Assembly: GCF_947497005.1 (NCBI RefSeq) | Contig: NZ_CANMFF010000020.1 | Span: forward strand, 1 to 64,000 | Direction: 5' to 3' | Length of the DNA: 64,000 bases | Source of the DNA: an uncultured Ruegeria sp. | GTDB lineage: Bacteria > Pseudomonadota > Alphaproteobacteria > Rhodobacterales > Rhodobacteraceae | Shown here: in pieces, positions 1-8,228 of the stretch | Layout: each line of letters opens with the position of its first letter | How positions within the stretch are numbered: position 1 is the first letter of the stretch | Program-made: the position numbers and the translations under genes | The notes under the pieces: model-generated | What the model was told of the DNA's origin: nothing | Databases searched by the model: none | What the model saw: the letters and a program-made list of their open reading frames with translations, nothing else

Positions 1-100
1 GCTGACGGCCCAGCTCGGAGGTGATCGAGCCGAACAGCTCGGGATCACGGTCCGACAAAGACTGGGTGAAAAATCCGGTGTCACGGAGATTGGCGTTCAT
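1..100 (-). CDS. glyA: Serine hydroxymethyltransferase, 5' end only
   Basis: The minus strand from an ATG at 98-100 reads MNANLRDTGFFTQSLSDRDP and continues to the window edge, giving about 33 residues. This matches the N-terminus typical of Rhodobacterales GlyA, which interconverts serine plus tetrahydrofolate with glycine plus methylene-tetrahydrofolate using PLP in the cytosol. The PLP lysine and the rest of the protein lie outside the window. The gene diverges from nadK, with about 170 nt between the two starts. Identification rests on recognising a short N-terminal stretch, so it is good but not certain. Confidence 0.75.
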   Translation of the reverse strand, partial: MNANLRDTGFFTQSLSDRDPELFGSITSELGRQ

Positions 101-268
101 GGGCGCTCCACATGGCTGGGTAAAATTCTTGCGGATTTCCTATCGGAAACTCCGCATGGGCAAAAGGCTTAAAGCGACGATTTGGCCCGCTGCGGCGTCA
201 AGACTGGCCTATTGGGGAAAGGTATGTTTGTTTCGGAACCAAATGTGCAGCACCGGAAACTGGAAAAC

Positions 269-1030
269 ATGAAAAAGAGAATCGCCTTTCTTGCCAGCGA
301 GGTCAAAGTGGCGCAAATGGCTCGGGATATTCTGGTGGCCAAACACGGAAATGCTGCACCACGTGATGCAGATGTTGTGGTGGCTCTTGGCGGTGACGGT
401 TTCATGTTGCACACCCTGCACAACATGCAGCATCTCGATACGCCGGTTTACGGCATGAACCGGGGCACAATCGGGTTCCTGATGAACGAGTATCACGAAG
501 ACGACCTGATGGTGCGGCTGAACGATGCCGAGGAAGAGGTCATCAACCCGCTGGCGATGCGCGCGATGGATCAATCCGGAAAGTTGCATGAAGCGCTCGC
601 AATCAACGAAGTGTCGCTGCTGCGTGCAGGCCCGCAGGCCGCTCGTTTGAAGATCAGTGTCGATGGCCGTGTGCGCATGGCCGAACTGGTCTGTGATGGT
701 GCCTTGCTGTCAACACCGGCTGGTTCGACGGCTTACAATTACTCTGCCCATGGTCCAATCCTGCCCATCGGGTCGGATGTTCTAGCGCTGACGGCTATTG
801 CAGCCTTCCGCCCCCGACGGTGGCGCGGGGCGCTGTTACCCAAGATCGCGAAAGTTCGTTTCGATGTACTGGACGCTGACAAACGCCCGGTCATGGCGGA
901 CGCCGATTCCATATCATTCCCCGAGATCGACTGGGTCGAAATCAAGTCGGATCCTGCTATTGCCCACCGCATTCTTTTCGACCCAGGACACGGGTTGGAA
1001 GAACGGCTGATTTCTGAGCAATTCACATAA
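269..1030 (+). CDS. nadK: NAD kinase
   Basis: This 253-residue cytosolic protein would phosphorylate NAD to NADP using ATP or polyphosphate. The GGDG motif of the kinase family is at residues 41-44, an NE motif follows near residue 113, and the conserved glycine-rich block with STPAGSTAYN is near residue 147. The ATG at 269 was chosen because the protein then begins MKKRIAFLAS, as usual in alphaproteobacteria. A TTG at 182 in the same frame would add 29 residues with no family support. The length is normal for the short alphaproteobacterial form. It stands alone on the plus strand, divergent from glyA, with a strong terminator about 240 nt after its stop. Confidence 0.93.
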   Translation: MKKRIAFLASEVKVAQMARDILVAKHGNAAPRDADVVVALGGDGFMLHTLHNMQHLDTPVYGMNRGTIGFLMNEYHEDDLMVRLNDAEEEVINPLAMRAMDQSGKLHEALAINEVSLLRAGPQAARLKISVDGRVRMAELVCDGALLSTPAGSTAYNYSAHGPILPIGSDVLALTAIAAFRPRRWRGALLPKIAKVRFDVLDADKRPVMADADSISFPEIDWVEIKSDPAIAHRILFDPGHGLEERLISEQFT

Positions 1031-1094
1031 ATTTACGATTCTGCGAGCTTTTTTGAGCCTGTGTGAAGCAGTTCACAGGGAAACCGTTTACAAT

Positions 1095-1280
1095 TGGCTA
1101 AGGTGAACGTGCCCGGAGAACACGCCAAGGTGGGAGTGAGTGGCCACCTGAACGGCGTATTCGAATGATTGCGCAAATTTCGCGCTGGCGAGGGTGGGTG
1201 GTGCTACGCTCGTCATCAGAATTCCGGGCTTATTTTAGCAGTCGGGCCCCGGGTACAATGACCCGGGGTCTATTTTTTTT
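1095..1280 (+). ncRNA. Candidate small RNA or long nadK 3' UTR
   Basis: Between the nadK stop (1030) and the amidase end (1283) there is no convincing coding sequence, yet the stretch ends in a strong plus-strand terminator. It contains local stem-forming sequence (for example AGGTGG...CCACCT near 1128-1149). A weak promoter-like pair, TTCACA at 1072-1077 and TGGCTA at 1095-1100, is spaced 17 nt. Either an independent RNA of about 175 nt or a long structured nadK 3' UTR would fit. It does not match the conserved parts of SRP RNA, tmRNA or RNase P RNA that I know, and I could not assign it to 6S RNA. Confidence 0.25.
1247..1280 (+). terminator. Rho-independent terminator
   Basis: An eight-base stem CCCCGGGT/ACCCGGGG (1247-1254 with 1261-1268) closes a six-base loop and is followed by TCTATTTTTTTT. 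This is a textbook intrinsic terminator for plus-strand transcription coming from nadK or from an RNA starting downstream of it. It abuts the 3' end of the convergent amidase gene. Confidence 0.85.
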
Positions 1281-1282
1281 GG

Positions 1283-2722
1283 CTACGGCGCAGCGTCCAT
1301 CTGTTCCCATAATAGCAGGCACATTTGCCCCACGCGCGCTTCGATTGCTGCGGCGGCATCCACTGCCAGATCTTCACGCCAACGCCGTGCAGCAATCTGA
1401 ACATTGATCGGCTGAGGACCCCTGGGCAATTCAGCCAACCGTGCGGGAACGCAGGCCGCAGGCAGGCCGAGAAAGTTCATCGCATAAGAATAAACGGCGC
1501 AACCCAGAACCTCATGCACACCTTCAGCGCCTTCCGTGTCCCGGTCGGGTTTGAAGAAGGGTTGTGGCAAGAACGGCGACAGGACCAGCGGGTAGTCCTG
1601 CAGAAACAGGGACCATTCGCGCGCGTAGTGGCTGCGTTTGGCCAGCATCTGGATCATCTCGGTATCGACGATAGGCGGAAATTCCTGAAAATAGACTTCA
1701 AAGATGTTCTGAATGGTTTTGGAACCGGCCGCTTCGATATCCGATTTCATAAGCGTCAGTACTTCGCCCATCAATGTGCGATAGCCGATCCGTCCACATT
1801 CAAAAACGTCTGGCGGGTCAATTTCTTCCACGACATATCCCGCATCAATCAGCGCGTCCCGGGCCGTGTCGAGGGCTTGTTCCACATCGGGGTGCAGAGA
1901 GTAACCGAATGTGTTTTTGGTAAAGGCCACCTTGATAGGCCCGTCAAAGTCATCACCGCGCCAGGGCATCGGTACATGAAACGGATCACGCGCATCGGCG
2001 GCGATCAGACTGGGCATGGACAGATGCAGGTCAGCGGCCGACCGGGTTATAAGGCCCTGAACAGACATCGATTGCGCCAGCAACCCGCGTTCGACATTCT
2101 GGCTTGGGTTCCAGGCAGGGACACGCCCTAGTCCGGGTTTCACGGTGACGGCCCCGTTCGCTGCAGCGGGAAAGCGCAGGCTGCCGCCGATATCGTTGCC
2201 ATGGGCCAACGCACCGATACCGGCCATTACTGCGGCACCAGCCCCGCCGGATGATCCGCCGGGTGAGATATGGTGCCCCCATGGGTTATGTGTGCGCCCA
2301 TAAAGCGGGTTGTCGGTGTCCGCCCGAAAGGAAAACTCGGGAGTGTTGGTCCGCCCGATGACAATGGCCCCCGCCTTGCGCAAATTGCTGACAATTGGCG
2401 CGTCATCCGGCGCGATCACATCCTTCAGTGCGACAACCCCGTTGGTGGTAGCGTGACCCTTCTGGTCGACATTCACCTTGATCGTGACCGGAACGCCATG
2501 CAACAGACCGGTCGGTTGACCATTCGCCCGCAAATTATCCAGTGCATGTGCACGTTCCAACGCCTCGGCGCGCAGGTCTTCCACCACAGCATTCAGGTCG
2601 GGATTGACTGCATCCATACGCTCGACCGAGGCTTGAACCGCCTCGGTCGCGCTCAGATCGCCGCGTCTTGTTAGGGTGGTCAGGTCTGTGGCGCTGAGAC
2701 GCCAGATGTCGGTTTGTGTCAT
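1283..2722 (-). CDS. Amidase signature family hydrolase
   Basis: A 479-residue protein of the amidase signature family, which hydrolyses amide bonds with a Ser-cisSer-Lys triad. The catalytic residues are visible: Lys82 in VTIKVN, the cis-Ser157 in SPGGSSGG, and the nucleophile Ser181 in DIGGSLRFPA, with the 24-residue spacing between the two serines typical of the family. There is no signal peptide, so it should be cytosolic. No gatB or gatC lies nearby and the sequence is less GatA-like than stand-alone amidase-like, so a role in tRNA amidation is unlikely. The substrate cannot be told from sequence. It is transcribed alone, with a palindrome just upstream of the start codon. Confidence 0.88.
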   Translation of the reverse strand: MTQTDIWRLSATDLTTLTRRGDLSATEAVQASVERMDAVNPDLNAVVEDLRAEALERAHALDNLRANGQPTGLLHGVPVTIKVNVDQKGHATTNGVVALKDVIAPDDAPIVSNLRKAGAIVIGRTNTPEFSFRADTDNPLYGRTHNPWGHHISPGGSSGGAGAAVMAGIGALAHGNDIGGSLRFPAAANGAVTVKPGLGRVPAWNPSQNVERGLLAQSMSVQGLITRSAADLHLSMPSLIAADARDPFHVPMPWRGDDFDGPIKVAFTKNTFGYSLHPDVEQALDTARDALIDAGYVVEEIDPPDVFECGRIGYRTLMGEVLTLMKSDIEAAGSKTIQNIFEVYFQEFPPIVDTEMIQMLAKRSHYAREWSLFLQDYPLVLSPFLPQPFFKPDRDTEGAEGVHEVLGCAVYSYAMNFLGLPAACVPARLAELPRGPQPINVQIAARRWREDLAVDAAAAIEARVGQMCLLLWEQMDAAP

Positions 2723-2730
2723 GGGCCCTC

Positions 2731-2749
2731 ACTGTCTTACTGCGACAGT
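2731..2749 (-). promoter_or_regulatory. Palindrome upstream of the amidase start
   Basis: ACTGTC at 2731-2736 and GACAGT at 2744-2749 form perfect six-base arms around a seven-base centre, and a nested TACTG-CGA-CAGTA palindrome lies at 2738-2750. It sits 9-27 nt upstream of the amidase ATG, overlapping the expected ribosome-binding region, so it could be an operator or a translation-controlling hairpin. No regulator gene is adjacent. Confidence 0.3.
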
Positions 2750-2783
2750 AGGGGGCTTGCTTACGGTTGCAAGAGCAGACATG

Positions 2784-2809
2784 AAAAGGGCGGCCTGTGT
2801 ACCGCCCTC
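2784..2809 (-). terminator. Intrinsic terminator after prpE
   Basis: On the minus strand a GGGCGG/CCGCCC stem (arms at 2802-2807 and 2788-2793) with an eight-base loop is followed by TTTTC. It lies only a few bases after the prpE stop codon at 2814-2816, so it should end prpE transcription before the amidase promoter. Confidence 0.7.
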
Positions 2810-2813
2810 AAGG

Positions 2814-4703
2814 TCAATTGGCGTAACCGATTGTCTTTAAGGCGACCTTGATCTCATCAAGAATGGCAGGGTCGTCGATTGTCGCAGGTGTTTTATAGTC
2901 CTGACCATCAGCAATCGACACCATCGTGCCACGCAGGATTTTACCAGAACGGGTCTTGGGCAATCTGTCGACAACGACGGCCAGTTTGAAGGCTGCCACC
3001 GGGCCGATCTTGTCCCGCACCATCTTGACAACTTCCTGAGTCACGTCGCCGTGATCCCGGTCAGCGCCGGTATTCAGGCACAGGAAACCAACAGGCATCT
3101 GGCCCTTTAGCTGATCCGATACACCGATCACGGCGCATTCGGCCACGTCCGGGTGGGCGGCCAGCACTTCTTCCATCCCGCCGGTGGACAGGCGGTGGCC
3201 TGCTACGTTTATGACGTCATCGGTGCGCGCCATGATATAGAGGTATCCATCCTCGTCTATCATCCCCGCATCGCCGGTTTCGTAATATCCGGGGAAATGC
3301 TCCAGGTAGGATTTCCTGAACCGCGCTTCGGCATTCCACAGGGTCGGCAGCGTGCCGGGGGGCAGGGGCAGCTTGACCGCGATGGCCCCCAGTTCACCCG
3401 CTTTCATCGGATGACCGCCTTCGTCCAGAATTTGCACGTCATAACCCGGCATTGGTTTAGCGGGAGAGCCCAGCTTGACCGGCAGCTCCTCTATGCCCAG
3501 CGGATTGCCGGCAATGGCCCAACCGGTTTCGGTTTGCCACCAATGGTCGATCACAGGAACCTTCAGTGCGTCTTGCGCCCAGATGATCGTATCGGGGTCG
3601 GCGCGTTCACCTGCCAGGTACAGCGCGCGCAGATGAGACAGGTCGTATTTGCCGATCATTTCGCCCTTCGGGTCTTCACGCTTGACTGCGCGAATGGCCG
3701 TTGGCGCGGTGAAGAAGCTTTTGACCTTATGTTCCGAGATCACGCGCCAGAAAGTGCCGGCATCCGGTGTACCGACCGGTTTGCCTTCGAACACAATTGT
3801 CGTGTTGCCATGAATCAAGGGCGCGTAGCAGATGTAGGAGTGCCCGACGACCCAGCCAACGTCAGAAGCGGCCCAGAATACGTCCCCCGGATCGACGTTA
3901 TAGATGTTTTTCATCGACCAGTTCAGGGCAACCAGATGCCCTGCAGTTGGGCGCACGACTCCCTTGGGCGCACCGGTAGTGCCGGAAGTGTAGAGGATAT
4001 ACGCGGGATCGTTGCCGTCGACAGGCACGCAATCTGCCGGTTCAACACCGTATTGGAACCCATGCCAGTTGTAGTCGCGCCCTTCGATCAGCTGAGCAAC
4101 TTCTTGTTCACGCTGAAAGATAACGCAGAAGTCCGGCTTGTGTTCGGCTAATTCAATGGCGCCGTCCAGAAGCGGTTTGTAGTGCACCACGCGCCCCGGC
4201 TCCATCCCGCAAGAGGCGGCAATGATCGCTTTGGGTTTGGCGTCATCGACGCGTACGGCCAGTTCGTTGCTTGCAAATCCGCCGAACACGACCGAATGCA
4301 CAGCGCCCAACCGGGCACAGGCCAGCATCGCCTCAAGCGCTTCGGGGATCATTGGCATATAGATGATGACGCGGTCACCCTTTTCAACGCCTTTTGCCCG
4401 CAATGCACCGGCCAGTGTGGCCACCCGGTTGCGCAGTTCAACATATGAGATCTCGCGCTTGGTGTGGGTGATGGGGCTGTCATAGATGATGGCCGTCTGT
4501 TCCCCGCGCCCATTTTCCACATGGCGATCCACCGCGTTCCAGCAGGTATTGACCCGGGCATCGCTGAACCATTCATACAAGGGCGCATTGTCGTCAAACA
4601 ACGCTTTGCTGGGTTCTTTGACCCAGTCGATCCCTTTTGCGGCGTCCATCCAGAACGCCTCGGGGTCAGTTTTCCAGCTGTCATATACGTCCTGATACGC
4701 CAT
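2814..4703 (-). CDS. prpE: Propionate--CoA ligase (propionyl-CoA synthetase)
   Basis: A 629-residue acyl-adenylate-forming enzyme that activates propionate, and possibly acrylate or related C3 acids, to the CoA thioester at the cost of ATP to AMP. The AMP-binding signature YILYTSGTTGAPKGVV is at residues 235-250, and the C-terminal catalytic lysine is Lys588 in KTRSGKILR, a site often regulated by acetylation. The N-terminal ACAS-type extension and overall length fit PrpE better than acetyl-CoA synthetase (about 650 residues), though the two are related. A GAGGAGG ribosome-binding site precedes the ATG. It is monocistronic, with tandem TTTGCAAA-like elements 120-200 nt upstream, which suggests control by a short-chain acyl-CoA regulator. 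Confidence 0.9.
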   Translation of the reverse strand: MAYQDVYDSWKTDPEAFWMDAAKGIDWVKEPSKALFDDNAPLYEWFSDARVNTCWNAVDRHVENGRGEQTAIIYDSPITHTKREISYVELRNRVATLAGALRAKGVEKGDRVIIYMPMIPEALEAMLACARLGAVHSVVFGGFASNELAVRVDDAKPKAIIAASCGMEPGRVVHYKPLLDGAIELAEHKPDFCVIFQREQEVAQLIEGRDYNWHGFQYGVEPADCVPVDGNDPAYILYTSGTTGAPKGVVRPTAGHLVALNWSMKNIYNVDPGDVFWAASDVGWVVGHSYICYAPLIHGNTTIVFEGKPVGTPDAGTFWRVISEHKVKSFFTAPTAIRAVKREDPKGEMIGKYDLSHLRALYLAGERADPDTIIWAQDALKVPVIDHWWQTETGWAIAGNPLGIEELPVKLGSPAKPMPGYDVQILDEGGHPMKAGELGAIAVKLPLPPGTLPTLWNAEARFRKSYLEHFPGYYETGDAGMIDEDGYLYIMARTDDVINVAGHRLSTGGMEEVLAAHPDVAECAVIGVSDQLKGQMPVGFLCLNTGADRDHGDVTQEVVKMVRDKIGPVAAFKLAVVVDRLPKTRSGKILRGTMVSIADGQDYKTPATIDDPAILDEIKVALKTIGYAN

Positions 4704-5065
4704 CTTGTCCTCCTCACAACGACTTAGACATTGTGTTAGGACCCAGAAAACTTTCGGGCAAGCGCGTCAAATGACGACGCGTCAGTTTATCGCAAAATAT
4801 TTGCAGGAAATCGCACAATGGCTTGCAAATTTTTGCAAACCCCCCTTTCAATGTTGGGTTTCATGCGTTGAATTGACTGTTTTGCAAACTTGCAAACTTG
4901 TCCGTGCAAAAATCTCAGCCGGGGCCGACTCGGCGCGGAGGGTCTCCGCCGCTCTTCCGTTTGCTTCAGAGCCACCGTTATAAGGCATATTTAGCAGAGT
5001 AGATGTAAACTATACACTAACCGCACCCCTCGGGGGGATGCGGTTAAAGCAACCGGGTGGCCGGG
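4704..5065 (-). promoter_or_regulatory. prpE upstream region with tandem TTTGCAAA-type operators
   Basis: This 362-nt gap serves only prpE, since maeB ends into it. It holds TTGCAAA at 4823-4829, TTTGCAAA at 4832-4839, TTTGCAAA at 4881-4888, CTTGCAAA at 4889-4896 and TGCAAA at 4905-4910. From memory, PccR/ScfR/RamB-type regulators of short-chain fatty acid and propionyl-CoA metabolism bind paired TTTGCAAA elements in Rhodobacteraceae, which fits prpE well. No such regulator gene is in the window. The small open frames here have poor coding character and were not called. The right end, near 5019-5045, holds the maeB terminator hairpin. Confidence 0.65.
5019..5045 (-). terminator. Hairpin after maeB
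   Basis: AACCGCA (5019-5025) pairs with TGCGGTT (5039-5045), extended by CCCC/GGGG inside, about 20 nt beyond the maeB stop. The uridine tract on the minus strand is weak, so this may be a terminator of modest strength or a 3'-end stabilising hairpin. Confidence 0.5.
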
Positions 5066-7339
5066 TTATCCGTAGTGTGCCACCGGAGTTCCGGCGATGG
5101 CGGCCATGTTCAGCAACCCACGCGCGGTGATGGACGGGGTGACGATATGGGCTTTGTTGCCCATGCCCATCAGAATGGGGCCAACTTCGATTCCGTCTGC
5201 TTTCATTTTCAGGATGTTTCGCACGCCGCTGGCGGCATCCGCATGAGCAAAGATCAGCACGTTTGCTGCGCCCTGCAAACGCGATCCCGGAAAAATACGC
5301 GCCCGAAGGTCTGCATCCAGGGCGGCATCCAGGTTCATTTCGCCTTCGTAGACAAAATCGCGCGGCTTCTGGTCCAGAATGTCCAGTGCCGCCCGCAACC
5401 GTTTGCCCGACCCTTCAGCCTGATTGCCGAATTGCGATTGCGAACAGAAGGCGATCTTGGGTTTTATCCCGAACCGACGGACATGCCGTGCAGCGCCAAT
5501 GGTAGATTCGGCCAGTTCTTCGGGCGTTGGCAATTGCCGGACATGTGTATCAGCAATGAACAATGGGCCGTCTTCCAAAATCATCAGTGACAAAGCACCG
5601 TGCGGACGCAGGTCGCCATCATCAAACACCTGCTCAACATAGTTCAGGTGCCAGCGGTATTCGCCGAAGGTGCCGCAGATCATACTGTCCGCCTCACCGC
5701 GATGCACCATGATCGCGCCAATGGCAGTTGTATTCGTGCGCATGATCGCCTTGGCCAGATCCGGTGTCACGCCACGGCGCTGCATGATCTGGTGATAGGA
5801 GTTCCAATAGTCGTAATAGCGCGGATCGTTTTCCGGGTTCACAATCTGGCAGTCGGTGCCCGGGCGAATGGTCAGGCCCAGCTTTTCGCAACGGGCTTCG
5901 ATGACGTCGGGTCGTCCGATCAGGATCGGTGTCTCGGTCGTTTCTTCGAGGATGGCCTGTGCGGCCCGCAGCACCCTCTCATCTTCACCCTCGGCAAAAA
6001 CGATGCGGCGGGATGCGACGGCAGCGGCCTCGAAAACAGGGCGCATCAGCAAGGCGGATTTGAAGACAGTCTGGTTGAGCTTTTCCTTGTAGGCCTCAAA
6101 ATCCTCAATGGGGCGCTTTGCTACACCGCTATCCATTGCTGCCTTGGCAACAGAAGAGGACACCACGCCAACCAGGCGCGGGTCAAAGGGTTTCGGGATC
6201 AGGTAATCTGGACCAAAAGTCAGCTGTTCACCCTTATAGGCGGCTGCGGCCTCGGCGCTCGTTGTCGCGCGGGCCATGTCCGCGATGCCGTCAACACAGG
6301 CGATTTGCATCGCATCGTTGATCTCGGTCGCGCTGACATCCAAAGCCCCCCGGAAAATAAACGGAAAGCACAAAACGTTGTTAACCTGATTTGGAAAATC
6401 GCTGCGTCCGGTTGCGATGATTGCATCCGGCGCAACCTCGCGCGCTGCTTGAGGCAGAATTTCAGGCGTCGGGTTTGCCAGCGCAAAGATAATCGGACGG
6501 TTGGCCATCTTCTTGACCATCTCCGGCTTCAGAACATTTGGTCCGCTGAGGCCCAGAAACAGATCCGCATCACCGATAACATCATCGAGCGTTCGCAAAT
6601 CCGTTTTCTGCGCGAACTGGGACTTATGGGGATTCATATCTTCAGCACGCCCTTCGTAGACGAGCCCGTGGATATCGCACAGCCAAATGTTCTCGCGTTT
6701 GACACCCAGTTTCACCAGCATATTCAGGCAGGCAATCCCGGCAGCACCACCGCCCGTCGATACGACCTTAATGTTTTCAAATGACTTCCCTGCCACATAC
6801 AGCGCGTTTTTGGCCGCAGCTCCGACAACAATAGCGGTGCCATGTTGGTCGTCATGGAAAACCGGGATGTTCATGCGCTCGCGGCACAGCTTTTCGACGA
6901 TGAAACAATCCGGAGCTTTGATGTCCTCCAGATTTATGGCTCCGAATGTCGGTTCCAGAGCGCAAACGATATCCGCCAGTTTCTCTGGGTCGGGTTGATC
7001 GACTTCGATATCAAAGCAATCGATACCGGCGAACTTCTTGAACAGGACGGCTTTGCCTTCCATTACAGGCTTTGACGCAAGCGCACCGATATTGCCAAGG
7101 CCCAAAACGGCAGTACCGTTGGAAACCACGGCCACAAGGTTACCGCGCGCGGTATACCGTTCTGCATTGGCGGCGTCTGCCTTGATCTCAAGGCTGGCCT
7201 CTGCCACGCCGGGTGAATAGGCGCGGGCCAGATCGCGGCCGTTGGCCATCGGTTTTGTCGCCTTGATCTCAAGTTTTCCGGGTTTCGGGTGGGCGTGATA
7301 GTCAAGCGCGGCCTGGCGCAGGTTCGGGGTGTCAGACAT
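5066..7339 (-). CDS. maeB: NADP-dependent malic enzyme with C-terminal phosphotransacetylase-like domain
   Basis: A 757-residue MaeB-type enzyme that oxidatively decarboxylates malate to pyruvate with reduction of NADP. The N-terminal malic domain (about 1-160) includes YSPGVAEASLEI and the metal-binding FHDDQHGTAIV. The NAD(P)-binding domain (about 165-400) has VSTGGGAAGIACL. The last 320 residues form a phosphate acetyltransferase-like domain with RIVFAEGEDERVLRAA, usually regulatory in this family rather than catalytic. The length is normal for proteobacterial MaeB. It is transcribed alone, ends in a hairpin, and is divergent from an unknown membrane protein. It lets the cell make pyruvate and NADPH from TCA-cycle acids, which is useful when growing on fatty acids or propionate. 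Confidence 0.93.
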   Translation of the reverse strand: MSDTPNLRQAALDYHAHPKPGKLEIKATKPMANGRDLARAYSPGVAEASLEIKADAANAERYTARGNLVAVVSNGTAVLGLGNIGALASKPVMEGKAVLFKKFAGIDCFDIEVDQPDPEKLADIVCALEPTFGAINLEDIKAPDCFIVEKLCRERMNIPVFHDDQHGTAIVVGAAAKNALYVAGKSFENIKVVSTGGGAAGIACLNMLVKLGVKRENIWLCDIHGLVYEGRAEDMNPHKSQFAQKTDLRTLDDVIGDADLFLGLSGPNVLKPEMVKKMANRPIIFALANPTPEILPQAAREVAPDAIIATGRSDFPNQVNNVLCFPFIFRGALDVSATEINDAMQIACVDGIADMARATTSAEAAAAYKGEQLTFGPDYLIPKPFDPRLVGVVSSSVAKAAMDSGVAKRPIEDFEAYKEKLNQTVFKSALLMRPVFEAAAVASRRIVFAEGEDERVLRAAQAILEETTETPILIGRPDVIEARCEKLGLTIRPGTDCQIVNPENDPRYYDYWNSYHQIMQRRGVTPDLAKAIMRTNTTAIGAIMVHRGEADSMICGTFGEYRWHLNYVEQVFDDGDLRPHGALSLMILEDGPLFIADTHVRQLPTPEELAESTIGAARHVRRFGIKPKIAFCSQSQFGNQAEGSGKRLRAALDILDQKPRDFVYEGEMNLDAALDADLRARIFPGSRLQGAANVLIFAHADAASGVRNILKMKADGIEVGPILMGMGNKAHIVTPSITARGLLNMAAIAGTPVAHYG

Positions 7340-7523
7340 CGGCGTTTCAGCTCCCTCTGAAAATTTGATTTAGCATTAAACTATTTTTTCGGCCTTGGCT
7401 ATGTGTCTAGCTTTACCGAGTTCTCGAAGCTGTGAAGAGCAGGCAGGTTGAAGATTGTCATATCTAGTTTACATCCCTTTCACTTTTCAAATCCCGTCAA
7501 AATACAGGCAAAACGAAGCGGTC

Positions 7524-8228
7524 ATGACATTCAAGGCAGAAGATCAGGTCGATGGGCTACGGTCCGGTCTTTTGGCCGAAACCGGTGCCATGCGGTTGGC
7601 GGTGTGGGGTTTGGTGCTGTTGAGTATCGCATTTGTGGGTGCGGTTATCATCTGGCCCGAACGCGCTATCGCGTTCAATCAGGAAGGTGGCTTGATCGAA
7701 ACGGTTTCTGCTGCCGGTTTGCTTGTCGCGGGGCTGGCTGCGTTGTGGCGATATCCGGGTGTTGCTCGCCTGTATATCGGTCTGACGTGCCTTTTGTTGG
7801 CTGAACGTGAGTTGGAGGCCAGTTTCTATCAGGAAGACAGCGTGCCTTTTCATATCCTCAACAGTTTGGATATCGCGCTCGACATAACTCTGGTCAGAAT
7901 TGTTCTGGTCTGCGCCGTTTTGGGTGGCGTGGTCTGGCACGGCATCCCGATGGGATTGCGTGCATTCAAACAACGGACGCCATTTCTTATGGTATTTCTT
8001 GCAGCGGGCAGTATTGCCGTCATAGCTCAGCTTCTCGAGGAATTTTCCGGGCTGAACAGTGTAACTTTATCGGTTGCAACGGAAACGCGGCTTTTCGTTT
8101 TGGAAGAAATGCTCGAGATGTTCTTTTCGATTGGCATTTTGGCCGCTGTTCTGATCGGATGGCCAAAACTGCAATCCGATGAGAATATTCATGATCAAGA
8201 CTTCCGATCCTGCGCGAACATTCGCTGA
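7524..8228 (+). CDS. Unknown multi-pass membrane protein
   Basis: I do not recognise this 234-residue protein. It shows about six hydrophobic segments, for example RLAVWGLVLLSIAFVGAVII near the N-terminus, GLIETVSAAGLLVAGLAAL next, and FFSIGILAAVLIG close to the C-terminus, so it should sit in the inner membrane. Acidic residues occur inside or beside several segments (ERELEASFYQED, QLLEEF, LEEMLEMF), which hints at ion, metal or cofactor contact. The ATG at 7524 was preferred over an in-frame upstream start at 7455 because the extra 23 residues look non-coding. Its 3' end overlaps the start of the bicupin gene by 38 nt, so the two are probably translated together. Confidence 0.7.
   Translation: MTFKAEDQVDGLRSGLLAETGAMRLAVWGLVLLSIAFVGAVIIWPERAIAFNQEGGLIETVSAAGLLVAGLAALWRYPGVARLYIGLTCLLLAERELEASFYQEDSVPFHILNSLDIALDITLVRIVLVCAVLGGVVWHGIPMGLRAFKQRTPFLMVFLAAGSIAVIAQLLEEFSGLNSVTLSVATETRLFVLEEMLEMFFSIGILAAVLIGWPKLQSDENIHDQDFRSCANIR

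Noticed and set aside
182..268. Extended nadK start at TTG 182
   Set aside because: The added residues show no family similarity, while ATG 269 gives the usual NadK N-terminus.
3153..4151. Open frame of 332 codons antisense to prpE
   Set aside because: Fully covered by prpE, which has all expected motifs; no family resemblance and no ribosome-binding site of note.
4787..4975. 62-codon open frame in the prpE upstream gap
   Set aside because: It is built mostly from the TTTGCAAA repeats and low-complexity sequence, so the regulatory explanation is better.
5600..6784. Long open frame of 394 codons antisense to maeB
   Set aside because: It lies fully inside the well-supported maeB gene on the other strand, has a composition typical of high-G+C shadow frames and matches no family I recognise.
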